IMG/VR virus record: IMGVR_UViG_3300037137_001027
Coordinates: 95,508-159,507 of that record
Reading direction: 5' to 3' (one strand)
DNA length: 64,000 nt
Source: a virus
The number at the start of each line of letters is the position of its first letter. The first letter of the stretch is position 1. The notes beneath the pieces are model-generated. The model saw only the letters and a list, made by a program, of their open reading frames with translations. It ran no database searches and had not been told where the DNA came from. The position numbers and the translations under genes are program-made. Positions 43,777-52,294 of the stretch are shown here, in pieces.

Positions 43777-44604
43777 ATGCTAATTAAAAATCACATAAAC
43801 AAGAATGAATATTGTTTGTCAAGAAGCGGTCATTGGGTTAGAAATTTTACCAAACCTATAATTAAGCCCATTGACATAAATGACATTACGCCTTTAGAAG
43901 ATATTAAGCTCATTGTAGAGAATGAATTCAAAAACAGTCTCAAAAAGTATCCACCTTGGGAAGAAGGTTCGCATGAAAAAGCAGTCATAATAGGTGATGG
44001 TTACGGGTTTGACGAAAGTTTGAAAGCCATTGAAGAACTGCCATCGGATGTAGTAATCATTGGGGTCAATAAAGCATTTGCCAAATGGCAAAGTCAGCGA
44101 AGGTTGAATTATTATGTAGTAAACAACCCATACCAGGAATGTTTATATTATTATCCGCAGATAATTAGGTCTTGGCCAAAATGCATTGCTTCTACAAGAA
44201 CTTTTGCCCATTTTCTAGAAGTTTATAAAGGTTCATTAAACACTTACTCACCTACGGCTGGTGACTTTTATAACGGTCCATTCTTGGACCAAAGTAATTT
44301 TATTGATGATTATAGAAATCCAGTATGTGCTGCCGTAGGGATATCTTATAAACTTAATGTAAAGAAATTAGCCCTTATGTCAACTTTAGAAATGTACAAT
44401 GATGAGCGGCCTGGAGTGGATAAAATAAGGGATGGATTATGGATTTATCCACAACAAAAGGTAGCACACAACTTAATTGACGCTAATTTATATTGGATGC
44501 AAAAAGCAAAAATTAATGTAGCTTACACTAACCACGATCCAGTTTATGAATTTGCTACATATATAAAATTAGATGATTTGAAAAGGTTTTTCAATGATGG
44601 ATAA
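43777..44604 (+). CDS. DUF115/Maf-like carbohydrate enzyme
   Basis: 275 residues. KAVIIGDGYGFDESLKAIEE, DVVIIGVNKAFAKWQ and YYVVNNPYQECLYYYP match the MptE-like/DUF115 fold: a G-[DG]-G-x-S-x-x loop, a V-x-x-x-N-x-A strand, then a P-D/NNP segment. The family includes flagellin-glycosylation factors (Maf) and pterin kinases. It starts one base after the fibre gene stop, so it may modify that fibre. No Shine-Dalgarno. Confidence 0.6.
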   Translation: MLIKNHINKNEYCLSRSGHWVRNFTKPIIKPIDINDITPLEDIKLIVENEFKNSLKKYPPWEEGSHEKAVIIGDGYGFDESLKAIEELPSDVVIIGVNKAFAKWQSQRRLNYYVVNNPYQECLYYYPQIIRSWPKCIASTRTFAHFLEVYKGSLNTYSPTAGDFYNGPFLDQSNFIDDYRNPVCAAVGISYKLNVKKLALMSTLEMYNDERPGVDKIRDGLWIYPQQKVAHNLIDANLYWMQKAKINVAYTNHDPVYEFATYIKLDDLKRFFNDG

Positions 44605-44917
44605 AAATAATAGGAAGGAACCTAATTTTTCACTAAATGATTTTAGAAAGTGGATGAGCAAACAAAAAAAGTTTGAGTCTCGTAAGCCGAAGTACCGTGG
44701 ATGCATTGTTGAATCAAAAGTAAGTTTTAAAAGACTTATCACTAAGATGGACGTTGACCAAGGTGATCTTCAAGAAATGGCGAAGGACTTCAAGCGTAGA
44801 GGTGGGACCATCCTAGAGTGTGACGGAGATAATATATTGCTGGTCGAAGTTAAATCAGGGACATTCCGAATACCTAAATTCTTCGTAAATATACTTAGCT
44901 CATACGGCGAGTCATAA
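44594..44917 (+). CDS. small basic protein with targeting-like motif, 107 aa
   Basis: MMDKNNRKEPNFSLNDFRKW places the F-x-x-F-x-x-W motif at residue 12 rather than at the very start. The rest is an alpha/beta domain with basic surface (CIVESKVSFKRLITKM, KRRGGTILEC). Overlaps the upstream gene by 11 bases and converges with the next gene, overlapping by 23 bases. Head packaging is possible but unsupported beyond the motif. Confidence 0.5.
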   Translation: MMDKNNRKEPNFSLNDFRKWMSKQKKFESRKPKYRGCIVESKVSFKRLITKMDVDQGDLQEMAKDFKRRGGTILECDGDNILLVEVKSGTFRIPKFFVNILSSYGES

Positions 44918-45251
44918 CCTTATTTTTATTGAGTTTTACTGCTGTAGCCTTCGGAAGTTCCGTTGCTTTAAAGTTAAAGATAGGGGTATTTGACGGTGGT
45001 GCATTGATCCCCCGCTTAATCAATTTTTCTTTTAAGTCTTGGTAGTTCTCGGCACTTTCTATCCAGGGTTCCCACTCCAGAAGATAACCAGAAACAATCA
45101 TCTTCAATTCGTCTCTATCCCCTGCTGACAAGCCCAAGTGACCAATTTCATTCAGCCTTGATGCATGAATTTGTTGAGAACTAAGAATCGTTCCAATGAT
45201 TCTTACGTCACTCTTATTCCTTCTTGTCAGGTAAATGTAAACGTTGCCCAT
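44895..45251 (-). CDS. hypothetical protein, 118 aa
   Basis: Unrecognised. Starts MGNVYIYLTRRNKSDVRIIG, a beta strand and a basic turn; the middle has LSAGDRDELKMIVSGYLLEW, then a helix and a Lys-rich end. Cotranscribed with the 56-residue gene just upstream, overlapping by 38 bases. Shares a convergent end with the plus-strand gene at 44594. Confidence 0.5.
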   Translation of the reverse strand: MGNVYIYLTRRNKSDVRIIGTILSSQQIHASRLNEIGHLGLSAGDRDELKMIVSGYLLEWEPWIESAENYQDLKEKLIKRGINAPPSNTPIFNFKATELPKATAVKLNKNKVMTRRMS

Positions 45252-45384
45252 TTTTTTTCTCCAAAATAACCTTAAATAAAATCTCTAGTACCATTTTACT
45301 ATGATAATCAAAAGGCTCAAGCTGTTTAAATAAACAACCAAAGCTTTCATGTACTAATTTAGTTTTTTCCTGAGATTCTGTCAT
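45214..45384 (-). CDS. hypothetical protein, 56 aa
   Basis: Starts MTESQEKTKLVHESFGCLFK with AAGG upstream of the ATG at 45384. Short helical protein with a Lys/Glu-rich end. Its start codon shares the palindrome TCATGA with the start of the divergent plus-strand gene at 45383. No family recognised. Confidence 0.45.
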   Translation of the reverse strand: MTESQEKTKLVHESFGCLFKQLEPFDYHSKMVLEILFKVILEKKNGQRLHLPDKKE

Positions 45385-45697
45385 GACAATACCTTTCAAC
45401 AAATATCTAGAGATCAAGGATAACTATTGCCTGTCATATTTTGGTGAAGATAAAGACATTATAGCAGAAATCCTATGGGCTAGAATGTATATCGAGAAGG
45501 AATTAAAAGGGATAAAAGTGTTCATTGCTTGCAATGATGCCTTTAAAAATGAAATGCATGGCAAGAGAAACATAATTTTAGAGTCAAAAATGGGTAATTA
45601 TGCAGGAAAAATGGCTCATACTTGTAATTTGGAAAAAAAAGATGACTTAAAAGCACTTTTAGTGAATGCAAAAATACCAATTCCTGAAAATTTTTAA
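45383..45697 (+). CDS. hypothetical protein, 104 aa
   Basis: Starts MTIPFNKYLEIKDNYCLSYF, weakly like the targeting-type leaders. The rest is alpha/beta with LWARMYIEKELKGIKVFIAC and a C-terminal KIPIPENF. Its ATG overlaps the divergent ATG in TCATGA, and it has no Shine-Dalgarno. Unknown function. Confidence 0.5.
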   Translation: MTIPFNKYLEIKDNYCLSYFGEDKDIIAEILWARMYIEKELKGIKVFIACNDAFKNEMHGKRNIILESKMGNYAGKMAHTCNLEKKDDLKALLVNAKIPIPENF

Positions 45698-45757
45698 ACA
45701 ACAGTTCTATATACACTCAGACAGATGGACCAAACTCAAACAAGGAGTTAGTTTAAG

Positions 45758-46360
45758 ATGAGTGTTTTTAAAGTACATTTGAATTACCCAGGCAAGCAGG
45801 GTTATCTAGATTTTAACCCAGCGACAGCATCCCCAGGTTTTTTGGGCAATCAGATGCAGCCTTCAAAACAGCGCACTATGTTTTGTACTGGCCCGAATCG
45901 TATCTATCGTGAATTATTTGACGGCCAGGTATTCACAGACTGCAACTATTGGAAGCGTTTTGCTTTCCCACAGGTTCCTCAGGAAACCGCTTTCATCGAA
46001 ACTTTAGTAGATGATGGTAGTATTTTCTCGGATATCCCAGGTGAAAACACCTTCCCGAAGATTTTCTATCCATATACCGTTCTTGCAGTCGATACATTTG
46101 CAACCAACTTTATCGACATTGTTGGAACATATGGTGCAGCAGCAACCTTCGTACAGATGACCAATTTGGGTACTGTTCCTAACCAGAACATTACTGTTGA
46201 GCTAAACGGCGACGTTGGCGCAGTTATGTTGTTAGCCGCAGGCGATACTCAGGTCTTCAATGCAGGCGACTTGGCAGTAACCAAGCTTGCATTTGACGGC
46301 ACAGTAACAAACACAACCCTACAGATCATTCTAGGTCTAACGGTTCAGTGCAACAGCTAA
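45758..46360 (+). CDS. abundant virion protein candidate, 200 aa
   Basis: A strong CAAGGAG about 10 bases upstream and a rho-independent terminator just after the stop suggest a single highly expressed gene. The product is Gly/Ala/Thr-rich and beta-rich; the C-terminal part (VELNGDVGAVMLLAAGDTQV, then FNAGDLAVTKLAFDG) resembles the jelly-roll end of fibre or decoration proteins. N-terminal half has VPQETAFIETLVDDG. A capsid decoration or short fibre protein is the best guess. Confidence 0.55.
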   Translation: MSVFKVHLNYPGKQGYLDFNPATASPGFLGNQMQPSKQRTMFCTGPNRIYRELFDGQVFTDCNYWKRFAFPQVPQETAFIETLVDDGSIFSDIPGENTFPKIFYPYTVLAVDTFATNFIDIVGTYGAAATFVQMTNLGTVPNQNITVELNGDVGAVMLLAAGDTQVFNAGDLAVTKLAFDGTVTNTTLQIILGLTVQCNS

Positions 46361-46382
46361 TAAGGATTATATCCTTAAAGAG

Positions 46383-46413
46383 AGGCCGCTCTTTTGAGCG
46401 GCCTTTTTCTTTT
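46383..46413 (+). terminator. rho-independent terminator
   Basis: A perfect 9-bp GC-rich stem (AGGCCGCTC / GAGCGGCCT) with a TTTT loop is followed by TTTTCTTTT. It lies 23 bases after the stop of the 200-residue virion protein gene. Confidence 0.9.
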
Positions 46414-46418
46414 ATTAC

Positions 46419-46426
46419 TATATTAA
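46419..46426 (+). promoter_or_regulatory. late-promoter-like box TATATTAA
   Basis: Lies between the terminator and the ATG at 46430, three bases away from the start; no Shine-Dalgarno is visible. A transcription start must be very close to the ATG if this gene has its own promoter. Confidence 0.3.
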
Positions 46427-46429
46427 TTC

Positions 46430-47455
46430 ATGATACTAGGACTCAAAAAGAAACAAAAACCGCTTGAACCCACTCTAAGGGATTTCTACGACAAGAGAAA
46501 CAAAGTGGTAGTAATTCGCAATTCAAGGGGCATTGGTGACATTCTCAATTGCAGGATGCTGTTTAAAAATTTCAAAAACTTACATCCAGACCTACATCTA
46601 ACATTTGCATGTTTTGAGGAGTATGCAGAGTTACTTAAAAATCATCCGTATCTTGATGCTGTGGTTGATGTGGAAAAACTAAACAAAAATGATTATATGA
46701 CTTCTTACGATATTAGCAATTGCTGTATCAAATATGAGTCCCGTGAAATGAGCAAAAACACCAAGCACCGTGCCGAAATTTGGGCAGAGTATTGTGGTAT
46801 TAAACTATTAGATTACGACATGCATCTTCCTTACATCGGCAACGATAAAATAATGGATGGTATTTTAGCATTACGAGAGTTAAGAAATAGGTCTTTATTA
46901 CAGTACAACAAGAATGGTCGAAGTGTGTTTTTCTCTCCATTTGCATATGAAAAATTAAGGTCTTTAACTCTGGAGCAAATTAATGAAACTGTCAAAATGT
47001 TGAGACGTAAGGGTTTGTTTGTTTATTCTGCCCACAATGAGCCTCTAGAAGCATTAAGCAGCCTGGAAGTACCTGTGTTGATTGGAAAAACGATAACAGA
47101 TTGGATGAGTTATATCCATGCCGCAGATTATGTTGTTACGGTTGATACTTCTAACTTTCATTACGCGGGGGCGATAAATAAACCACTTACAGGTATTTTT
47201 ACTCATGTTGACGGTAAATTAAGAGGTAAGTTTTATGACTTTATCCTTGTTCAAAAACACAGAGATAATGGTGATTGGCCCTGTGGTGGACCTTGCTATA
47301 ACTATCTTTATTGTACCCATCCAAAGTGCGATGCTCCTGTTACGGGGCCAAATAACCAAAGAACTCCATTGGGTTTACGACCATGCGTTACTGAATTAAC
47401 ATTGACTGAAATAGAGACAGGAGTTGATAAAATGCTCTCAAAGTGGGCTATATAA
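46430..47455 (+). CDS. glycosyltransferase family 9 (heptosyltransferase-like)
   Basis: 341 residues. VVVIRNSRGIGDILNCRMLF (the GIGD start loop), YLDAVVDVEKLN, and the second-domain YIHAADYVVTVDTSNFHYAG with PLTGIFTHVDG match GT9 ADP-heptose:LPS heptosyltransferase-type enzymes. A cysteine-rich segment CGGPCYNYLYCTHPKC is an addition not typical of bacterial enzymes. It may modify a phage fibre or host surface sugar. It directly follows the virion gene and its terminator. Confidence 0.75.
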   Translation: MILGLKKKQKPLEPTLRDFYDKRNKVVVIRNSRGIGDILNCRMLFKNFKNLHPDLHLTFACFEEYAELLKNHPYLDAVVDVEKLNKNDYMTSYDISNCCIKYESREMSKNTKHRAEIWAEYCGIKLLDYDMHLPYIGNDKIMDGILALRELRNRSLLQYNKNGRSVFFSPFAYEKLRSLTLEQINETVKMLRRKGLFVYSAHNEPLEALSSLEVPVLIGKTITDWMSYIHAADYVVTVDTSNFHYAGAINKPLTGIFTHVDGKLRGKFYDFILVQKHRDNGDWPCGGPCYNYLYCTHPKCDAPVTGPNNQRTPLGLRPCVTELTLTEIETGVDKMLSKWAI

Positions 47456-47456
47456 T
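47449..47456 (+). promoter_or_regulatory. late-promoter-like box TATATAAT
   Basis: Overlaps the stop of the GT9 gene and lies 5 bases before the ATG at 47462, which has no Shine-Dalgarno. Similar to boxes at 3881 and 59102. Confidence 0.3.
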
Positions 47457-47461
47457 AAGTT

Positions 47462-47692
47462 ATGGCAGATTTAATTAGGCCCACAAAAGTCCAGGTAGTA
47501 ACAAAAGAAGGTGAATGTCAGTTAAATATAACAATAGACCTGAACATTAACCTGAATACTGGTACTGTAGATATACAATCTAGCAAAGCTAACAAAATAG
47601 TGGAGAAAGAAGACGATGATAAAGCAGTTTGGGCCATACCGACATTTGAATCGAAAGATAAAGTGAAGTTTGGCAAAAAGAAAGAGGAATAA
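47462..47692 (+). CDS. small protein upstream of actin-like gene, 76 aa
   Basis: MADLIRPTKVQVVTKEGECQ, then a strand-rich stretch NITIDLNINLNTG and a Lys/Glu/Asp-rich tail ending FGKKKEE. Two bases separate it from the actin-like gene, so the two are likely coexpressed; the small protein could be its partner or adaptor, as in ParR-ParM-type pairs. No DNA-binding motif is visible. Partnership is inference. Confidence 0.5.
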   Translation: MADLIRPTKVQVVTKEGECQLNITIDLNINLNTGTVDIQSSKANKIVEKEDDDKAVWAIPTFESKDKVKFGKKKEE

Positions 47693-47694
47693 TT

Positions 47695-48705
47695 ATGGCA
47701 ATCGGTTTTGATGCTGGAACATATAATCTTGTGTGCTGTACAAGAGACGACAAGAAAGATTTTGTTTATGACCGAGAAGTGAATGCCTTTCTTGAAATAG
47801 CCCTAGAGGATCGGCTCGTTTTTCAAATGATGAAGACGGTTGGGGTGCCTTTGATTGAGCGATCAAATAAAGCCTACGCTCTTGGGGAAAAGGCCGTTCG
47901 AATGGCTTATACATTGGCTCAGTTAGAACTAAAACGTCCGATGAAGGATGGCTGTGTAAATTCAAAAGAACGCGATGCTTACGAAGTTATGAGTATTATG
48001 TTACACAGCTTGTTAGAAGGCAATGTCAAGAGTAATAATGATATTCTTTATTTCAGTGTGCCAGCCAACGCGATTAATGAAGAAACGGATGCAGAATTCC
48101 ATACCAATATATTAGACTCCATTTTCAAAGCATATGAATCTGATGAAGGTTACAAAGTCAAAGCATTCCCAATCAACGAAGGTTTGGCTTTGGTCTACGC
48201 TGAATTAAAAGCCGATAATTACACTGGCATTGGTATTTCTTTTGGTGCGGGCATGGTTAATTTATGCTTTGCTATGTTTGGTGTACCAGTTTTTACCTTC
48301 GCCATTGTCAATAGTGGTGACTGGATTGACAAAATGGCAGCTAAGGCTACAGGCGAGAGTATTACTTTCATCAACCAGGAAAAAACTAAAGTTAATCTAA
48401 GTTCTAATCCTGCTAACATTATTGAAAGAGCAATTCAAACGCAGTATCGAATTATGGTTGAAAAGACCGTAACGGTAATCAAGAAGGGTTTAAGTGAAGC
48501 TGGGAAAAAGGCTCGTTCCGACAAACCTGTTGATATTGTTATTGCGGGCGGCACATCACTTCCTGTGGGTTTTGACACCCTATTCCGAGATGTTATCAAG
48601 CAAACAGAACTACCAATTCAGGTCGGGAAAATTGTCCGTCCAGATGACCCATTGTTCAGCGTTGCTAGAGGATGTTTAGTGGCAGCAGAAAATTCTCTGC
48701 AATAA
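47695..48705 (+). CDS. actin/Hsp70-superfamily ATPase
   Basis: 336 residues with the three nucleotide-binding elements: phosphate 1 AIGFDAGTYNLVCC (start), phosphate 2 GIGISFGAGMVNLCF (about 180-195), and adenosine DIVIAGGTSLPVGF (about 280-293), ending with a VARGCLVAA helix. The length is close to MreB/ParM-type actins rather than the much longer Hsp70. It could form filaments that move DNA or assemble phage parts. A bacterial-type helix with FPINEGLALVYAE lies before phosphate 2. Function is inferred. Confidence 0.7.
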   Translation: MAIGFDAGTYNLVCCTRDDKKDFVYDREVNAFLEIALEDRLVFQMMKTVGVPLIERSNKAYALGEKAVRMAYTLAQLELKRPMKDGCVNSKERDAYEVMSIMLHSLLEGNVKSNNDILYFSVPANAINEETDAEFHTNILDSIFKAYESDEGYKVKAFPINEGLALVYAELKADNYTGIGISFGAGMVNLCFAMFGVPVFTFAIVNSGDWIDKMAAKATGESITFINQEKTKVNLSSNPANIIERAIQTQYRIMVEKTVTVIKKGLSEAGKKARSDKPVDIVIAGGTSLPVGFDTLFRDVIKQTELPIQVGKIVRPDDPLFSVARGCLVAAENSLQ

Positions 48706-48851
48706 ATGGTAAAAATTAATAAAAATTACATAGTCAATCATAAATAAAATTGAAAGTCCTTATAGTTGTTCAGGTTGTATGGAATGATTCCATTATATTT
48801 GGGCCTCGTTGCTAGACGAAGTAAGGCATTTTGTTAATTAGAAAGGTGAAA

Positions 48852-49454
48852 ATGAGAGACTATGATGATGATGTAGCAATACATCCTACGGAAGAACCCG
48901 ATGTGGTTGCTTTAGGCGACCAGGACGTGGAAGAAGTTAAAGACATTATCTCTAAGGCTGACAAAGCCAGAGAAGAATGGCGTAAGAAGAAGCATCAAGA
49001 GACACTGGATCACATTCAGGGTGCTTGTGGGTTAAAAGGCAAAGACCCCAGACTCACTTTCTCTGATGAATCGAGTGATTGTTGCCAGCCAGATTTAAGC
49101 ACAGCAAGAGGAAATTGTGGTTTTCGCAGGGATGTTGATGAATTCGCATTATGGCGAAGACTAGCCGATATTAAAGTTGGCGATCCGACTTTAGAACCGC
49201 AAATTTTCTGTCCAACCAAAGACTTAATGGATTACATTCTCCTTAAACTCAATAGGTCTTTCCCTAAATTAGAGCTAGCTTGGAGCGACGAATCTTGGAA
49301 TCCTTGTCTAAAAATCAATGGATGTCCAACCAAGATTAGTATGGAAAAGATAGCTTTGGCATATCAAGGTTTATTAAATATTGCAGAAGAATTAAACGTG
49401 CAAGCTGTAATTTGTAATATTGTTACTAAAAAACTTAAAGAGTTATTCATTTAA
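48852..49454 (+). CDS. hypothetical protein, 200 aa
   Basis: ATG at 48852 with AAAGG upstream; a start at 48831 is in frame but lacks one. Acidic N-terminus (MRDYDDDVAIHPTEEPDVVA), then a helix with ADKAREEWRKKKHQETLD, a cysteine-containing segment (SDCCQPDLSTARGNCGF) and a helical C-terminal domain. It follows a 146-bp gap and ends with a strong terminator, so it is a single gene. Unknown function. Confidence 0.55.
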   Translation: MRDYDDDVAIHPTEEPDVVALGDQDVEEVKDIISKADKAREEWRKKKHQETLDHIQGACGLKGKDPRLTFSDESSDCCQPDLSTARGNCGFRRDVDEFALWRRLADIKVGDPTLEPQIFCPTKDLMDYILLKLNRSFPKLELAWSDESWNPCLKINGCPTKISMEKIALAYQGLLNIAEELNVQAVICNIVTKKLKELFI

Positions 49455-49462
49455 GTGTGGAT

Positions 49463-49496
49463 AAGCCTTGGGGTGACGGCATCCCAAGGCTTTTCT
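49463..49496 (+). terminator. rho-independent terminator
   Basis: A perfect 10-bp stem (AAGCCTTGGG / CCCAAGGCTT) with a 10-base loop and a following TTTTCT closes the gene ending at 49454. Confidence 0.9.
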
Positions 49497-49523
49497 AATA
49501 TTATAGCAATAGAAAGGAATAGA

Positions 49524-49742
49524 ATGGTAATGCAGAAGACAATAGATGATCTAGGTGCAGGTGCTTATTACATGATGCACAAATATGAAGCAATAGGCAA
49601 GAGGGGTAAGGCTATTATTTTTGAAATAGATGAGAAAGACTCGGAAGAGTTTGACCGTCTTTATAGGAAATATCTTAATAGCGAATTTCACCGATTTGAT
49701 TCTTGTATAATGTCCTTGAAAAAACTGCCCCAAATCAACTAA
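49524..49742 (+). CDS. hypothetical protein, 72 aa
   Basis: ATG at 49524 with AAAGGAA seven bases upstream; the longer frame begins inside the terminator. The product MVMQKTIDDLGAGAYYMMHK is followed by a short strand and DEKDSEEFDRLYRKY, so it looks like a compact alpha/beta protein. No family recognised. It ends nine bases before the next ATG. Confidence 0.5.
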   Translation: MVMQKTIDDLGAGAYYMMHKYEAIGKRGKAIIFEIDEKDSEEFDRLYRKYLNSEFHRFDSCIMSLKKLPQIN

Positions 49743-49746
49743 ATAT
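49739..49746 (+). promoter_or_regulatory. late-promoter-like box CTAAATAT
   Basis: The TAAATA core is 5 bases upstream of the ATG at 49751, which has no Shine-Dalgarno. The box overlaps the stop of the preceding gene. Confidence 0.3.
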
Positions 49747-49750
49747 TGGC

Positions 49751-52294
49751 ATGAACAAGTGGCCAAAAATAAAGAGCAGTATTTATCAAGAAAAATTAGA
49801 TGAGGTTTGTAAAGTATTCGTTGATGTAAAAGATAATAGTGCGAGTACAAAGACCCCTCGTTGTGAGTGGACAGTCCCACTGAAAAATTGGACCACTGCA
49901 CAAATCAAGACAGACAATTCGCTCAAATTATCACTGCAAGAATTCGCCCATCTTAGCGGCCAGGTTAATGCCTTGAAAATAGCTATGGCAAACAACCACG
50001 GCAAAGAGAACGAAGTAATACAGGAATATCAGCAGGCTTTTACTAATGATTACTTAAGAATTCTAGAAAGTAAGACCAATGAGTTAAAACTAGAAGTTAC
50101 AGCCGAATTAGTAGAAGAGAAGCAATTTCCACTAGAACTTTTCGTCATTTGGTATGAAGAAGCTCATAAACTACCACCAGAACAATTTAATGAAGAATTA
50201 GGTGACTTTTGGGGAGATGTTTGGAAAAATGCTGGTAAAGGCGCAGGATATGGAGGTTTAATAGGTGGTGCTGCTGGTGGTATTCCTACAGGCGGTATGG
50301 GAACCTTTGCGGGCGCAGGCTTGGGCGGATTAGCAGGCTGGGCGGCTGGTGGATTATATGGCGGCGCTTCACACTTATTAAAGAAAGTTTGGCACTATCG
50401 ACAAACCCAACGTAATTTTGAACAGACAAAACAAAAAGCATTAGAAGCTCTTAAAAATTTGAAAGATTTATCTGATAACTTTGACATGCATCCAAATTTC
50501 ATAAAATCATTAGACACGATGATTGACCAGTTGGGAACTGCAAGAGCGTATCGCACAGCAGGAGCAACACCGCAACCTACAGACCAAAATGCTATACCTG
50601 GAAAGCAAGTTAATACGACAGAACCCCCAACGAGTCCAGAACCAGAAGCTTCACTTGGAACATCAGGAGTTCCTAAAACTACGCCGCCTCCTACTCCAGC
50701 TTCATCGTCAGCGGCGGCAGCTTCACCTCCTGTTTCACCGACCGCACCGCCAGGCGCAACTGCTGCCGCGCCATTAGCACCAAAGCCGACCGCACCGCCA
50801 GGCGCAACTGCTGCCGCGCCATTAGCACCAAAGCCGACCGCACCTGCACCAGTTGTATCAGCGCCAGTTACACCGACCGCACCTGAACCAGTTGTACCTC
50901 CAGTTGTATCAGCACCAGTCAAGCAAAAGAAAGAAGTGAACATAGCAAAGGGAATAATGCTTCAGGGGCGATTGGCATTTAGTAACGGTAGAAAATTAGA
51001 GGATAATCCTTGGCTTAGACCTGAAAAATTAGATAAGCCTAAAGCTGATACTTGGGCATATGGATATAACGCCGCAAAAGAAAAAGCTGAAAAGGGTACT
51101 CCAGGCATCCCACCAGAAGCCACACCCCCTGTAGAAACATCGCCAGAAACTACAACAGCACCTGCTAGAAAAAGATTTGATGAAGAAAAGCATATTTTGG
51201 ATCACTACAAAGATGCTAGTGAAGAAGAATTGGCTAAATTAGGCACAATAGCATTAAATACAATTGGCATCGTACAGGGAGATAACGATAAGCCGCAGTT
51301 GAACAAAATACAAGATATGGACTTTAATACTTTTACTGATGCGTTTCATCAGTTACGCGGCCCGCAGCATGTCCCAACAAATGAAGACGATTTAAAAGAC
51401 ATGGCAAACATTGGTAGACAGTTTTTACAACAACTTACCGATAAAACATCAGGTGGGGCAGGCACCTCAAAAGTAGACACAGGCGCTGGTGCGCCAGTGC
51501 CAAAAGAAGAGAAGCCGTTAAGTAAAGAAGAAGTTTTGGAAACTCTAAGGAAAAAGTTTGATTATCTTAGCCATTTAGCTTCACCTGATCTAAAAGCATT
51601 CATCGCAAAGCACGGCCTTGATGATTTGGCAAAAGATGATAATGACAAGATAACTGTTAGTGGTCCTGGCACCCCAAATCGTAAAGGATTTGTAAGAGAT
51701 TTAGCAGTTAAACTAAATCGGTCGTTAGGTGGCCCTGAAGAACCACCATCGCCAGAATTAGCAGAACTAAATCCAGCAGCGCCTGTTGCACCGCCAGCAG
51801 CAGCGGCAGCAAAGGCAACAGAGCCAGGTGAAGCTACACCACCTAAGCCAAAAGAACCAGAAGTGACGGCTACGCCGCCAGCGGCTAGCACTGTTAGTAG
51901 GCCACAACCCAAAAAAGAAGCCCCAACGGGAGAACCAGTTAGAGATTATAAAAAACACACAGATGAAGAACTTGAAAAGTTATCAAATAAAGAACTGAAA
52001 AAAATAGGTATGCACTTAGACTTGGACACAGACATTAAAGATGCTAGAAACAGACGTGACATTATTAATATCTTGGGACAATTCTATAGTATGCCAGATG
52101 CATCTGAAGGTGACAGAACAAGAACCGCAAAAGCAAAAGCTGAAAAGTGGGCAGCGGAAAACTTATTAAAAGGCAAACAAGAGTCCGCAATGGAAAAATA
52201 CGGCAGAATTCTCCATGAGCGAAAACTGGCTGCATTACCTATGAATGAAAAGGTGGGATATTTGAAATCTTTACTTAGTTGCCGTGGTAGCTAG
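49751..52294 (+). CDS. virion-type protein with Gly zipper, Pro/Ala linkers and RMF-like motif, 847 aa
   Basis: ATG at 49751. Helical N-terminus to about 150; residues 155-210 form a glycine-zipper (GGLIGGAAGGIPTGGMGTFA), often membrane-inserting; Pro/Ala-rich linker at 280-395 with a 16-residue tandem repeat. At about 397-448 AKGIMLQGRLAFSNGRK then NPWLRP and WAYGYNAAKEKAEKG match the ribosome modulation factor-like fold (G-x-x-A-x-x-x-G, N-P-[WY], W-x-x-G-[YW]). Two further helical domains are split by another Pro/Ala linker. A virion ejection role is inferred from layout. Confidence 0.55.
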   Translation: MNKWPKIKSSIYQEKLDEVCKVFVDVKDNSASTKTPRCEWTVPLKNWTTAQIKTDNSLKLSLQEFAHLSGQVNALKIAMANNHGKENEVIQEYQQAFTNDYLRILESKTNELKLEVTAELVEEKQFPLELFVIWYEEAHKLPPEQFNEELGDFWGDVWKNAGKGAGYGGLIGGAAGGIPTGGMGTFAGAGLGGLAGWAAGGLYGGASHLLKKVWHYRQTQRNFEQTKQKALEALKNLKDLSDNFDMHPNFIKSLDTMIDQLGTARAYRTAGATPQPTDQNAIPGKQVNTTEPPTSPEPEASLGTSGVPKTTPPPTPASSSAAAASPPVSPTAPPGATAAAPLAPKPTAPPGATAAAPLAPKPTAPAPVVSAPVTPTAPEPVVPPVVSAPVKQKKEVNIAKGIMLQGRLAFSNGRKLEDNPWLRPEKLDKPKADTWAYGYNAAKEKAEKGTPGIPPEATPPVETSPETTTAPARKRFDEEKHILDHYKDASEEELAKLGTIALNTIGIVQGDNDKPQLNKIQDMDFNTFTDAFHQLRGPQHVPTNEDDLKDMANIGRQFLQQLTDKTSGGAGTSKVDTGAGAPVPKEEKPLSKEEVLETLRKKFDYLSHLASPDLKAFIAKHGLDDLAKDDNDKITVSGPGTPNRKGFVRDLAVKLNRSLGGPEEPPSPELAELNPAAPVAPPAAAAAKATEPGEATPPKPKEPEVTATPPAASTVSRPQPKKEAPTGEPVRDYKKHTDEELEKLSNKELKKIGMHLDLDTDIKDARNRRDIINILGQFYSMPDASEGDRTRTAKAKAEKWAAENLLKGKQESAMEKYGRILHERKLAALPMNEKVGYLKSLLSCRGS
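50740..50835. repeat. two perfect 48-bp tandem repeats
   Basis: Two identical 48-bp copies encode TAPPGATAAAPLAPKP in the Pro/Ala linker of the Gly-zipper protein; a partial third copy follows from 50836. Low-complexity DNA typical of flexible linkers. Confidence 0.9.

Noticed and set aside
48740-48840. Possible tRNA or small RNA fold (imperfect hairpins in the 146-bp gap)
   Set aside because: No cloverleaf, no T-loop GTTC-type consensus, only an imperfect stem around 48802-48831.
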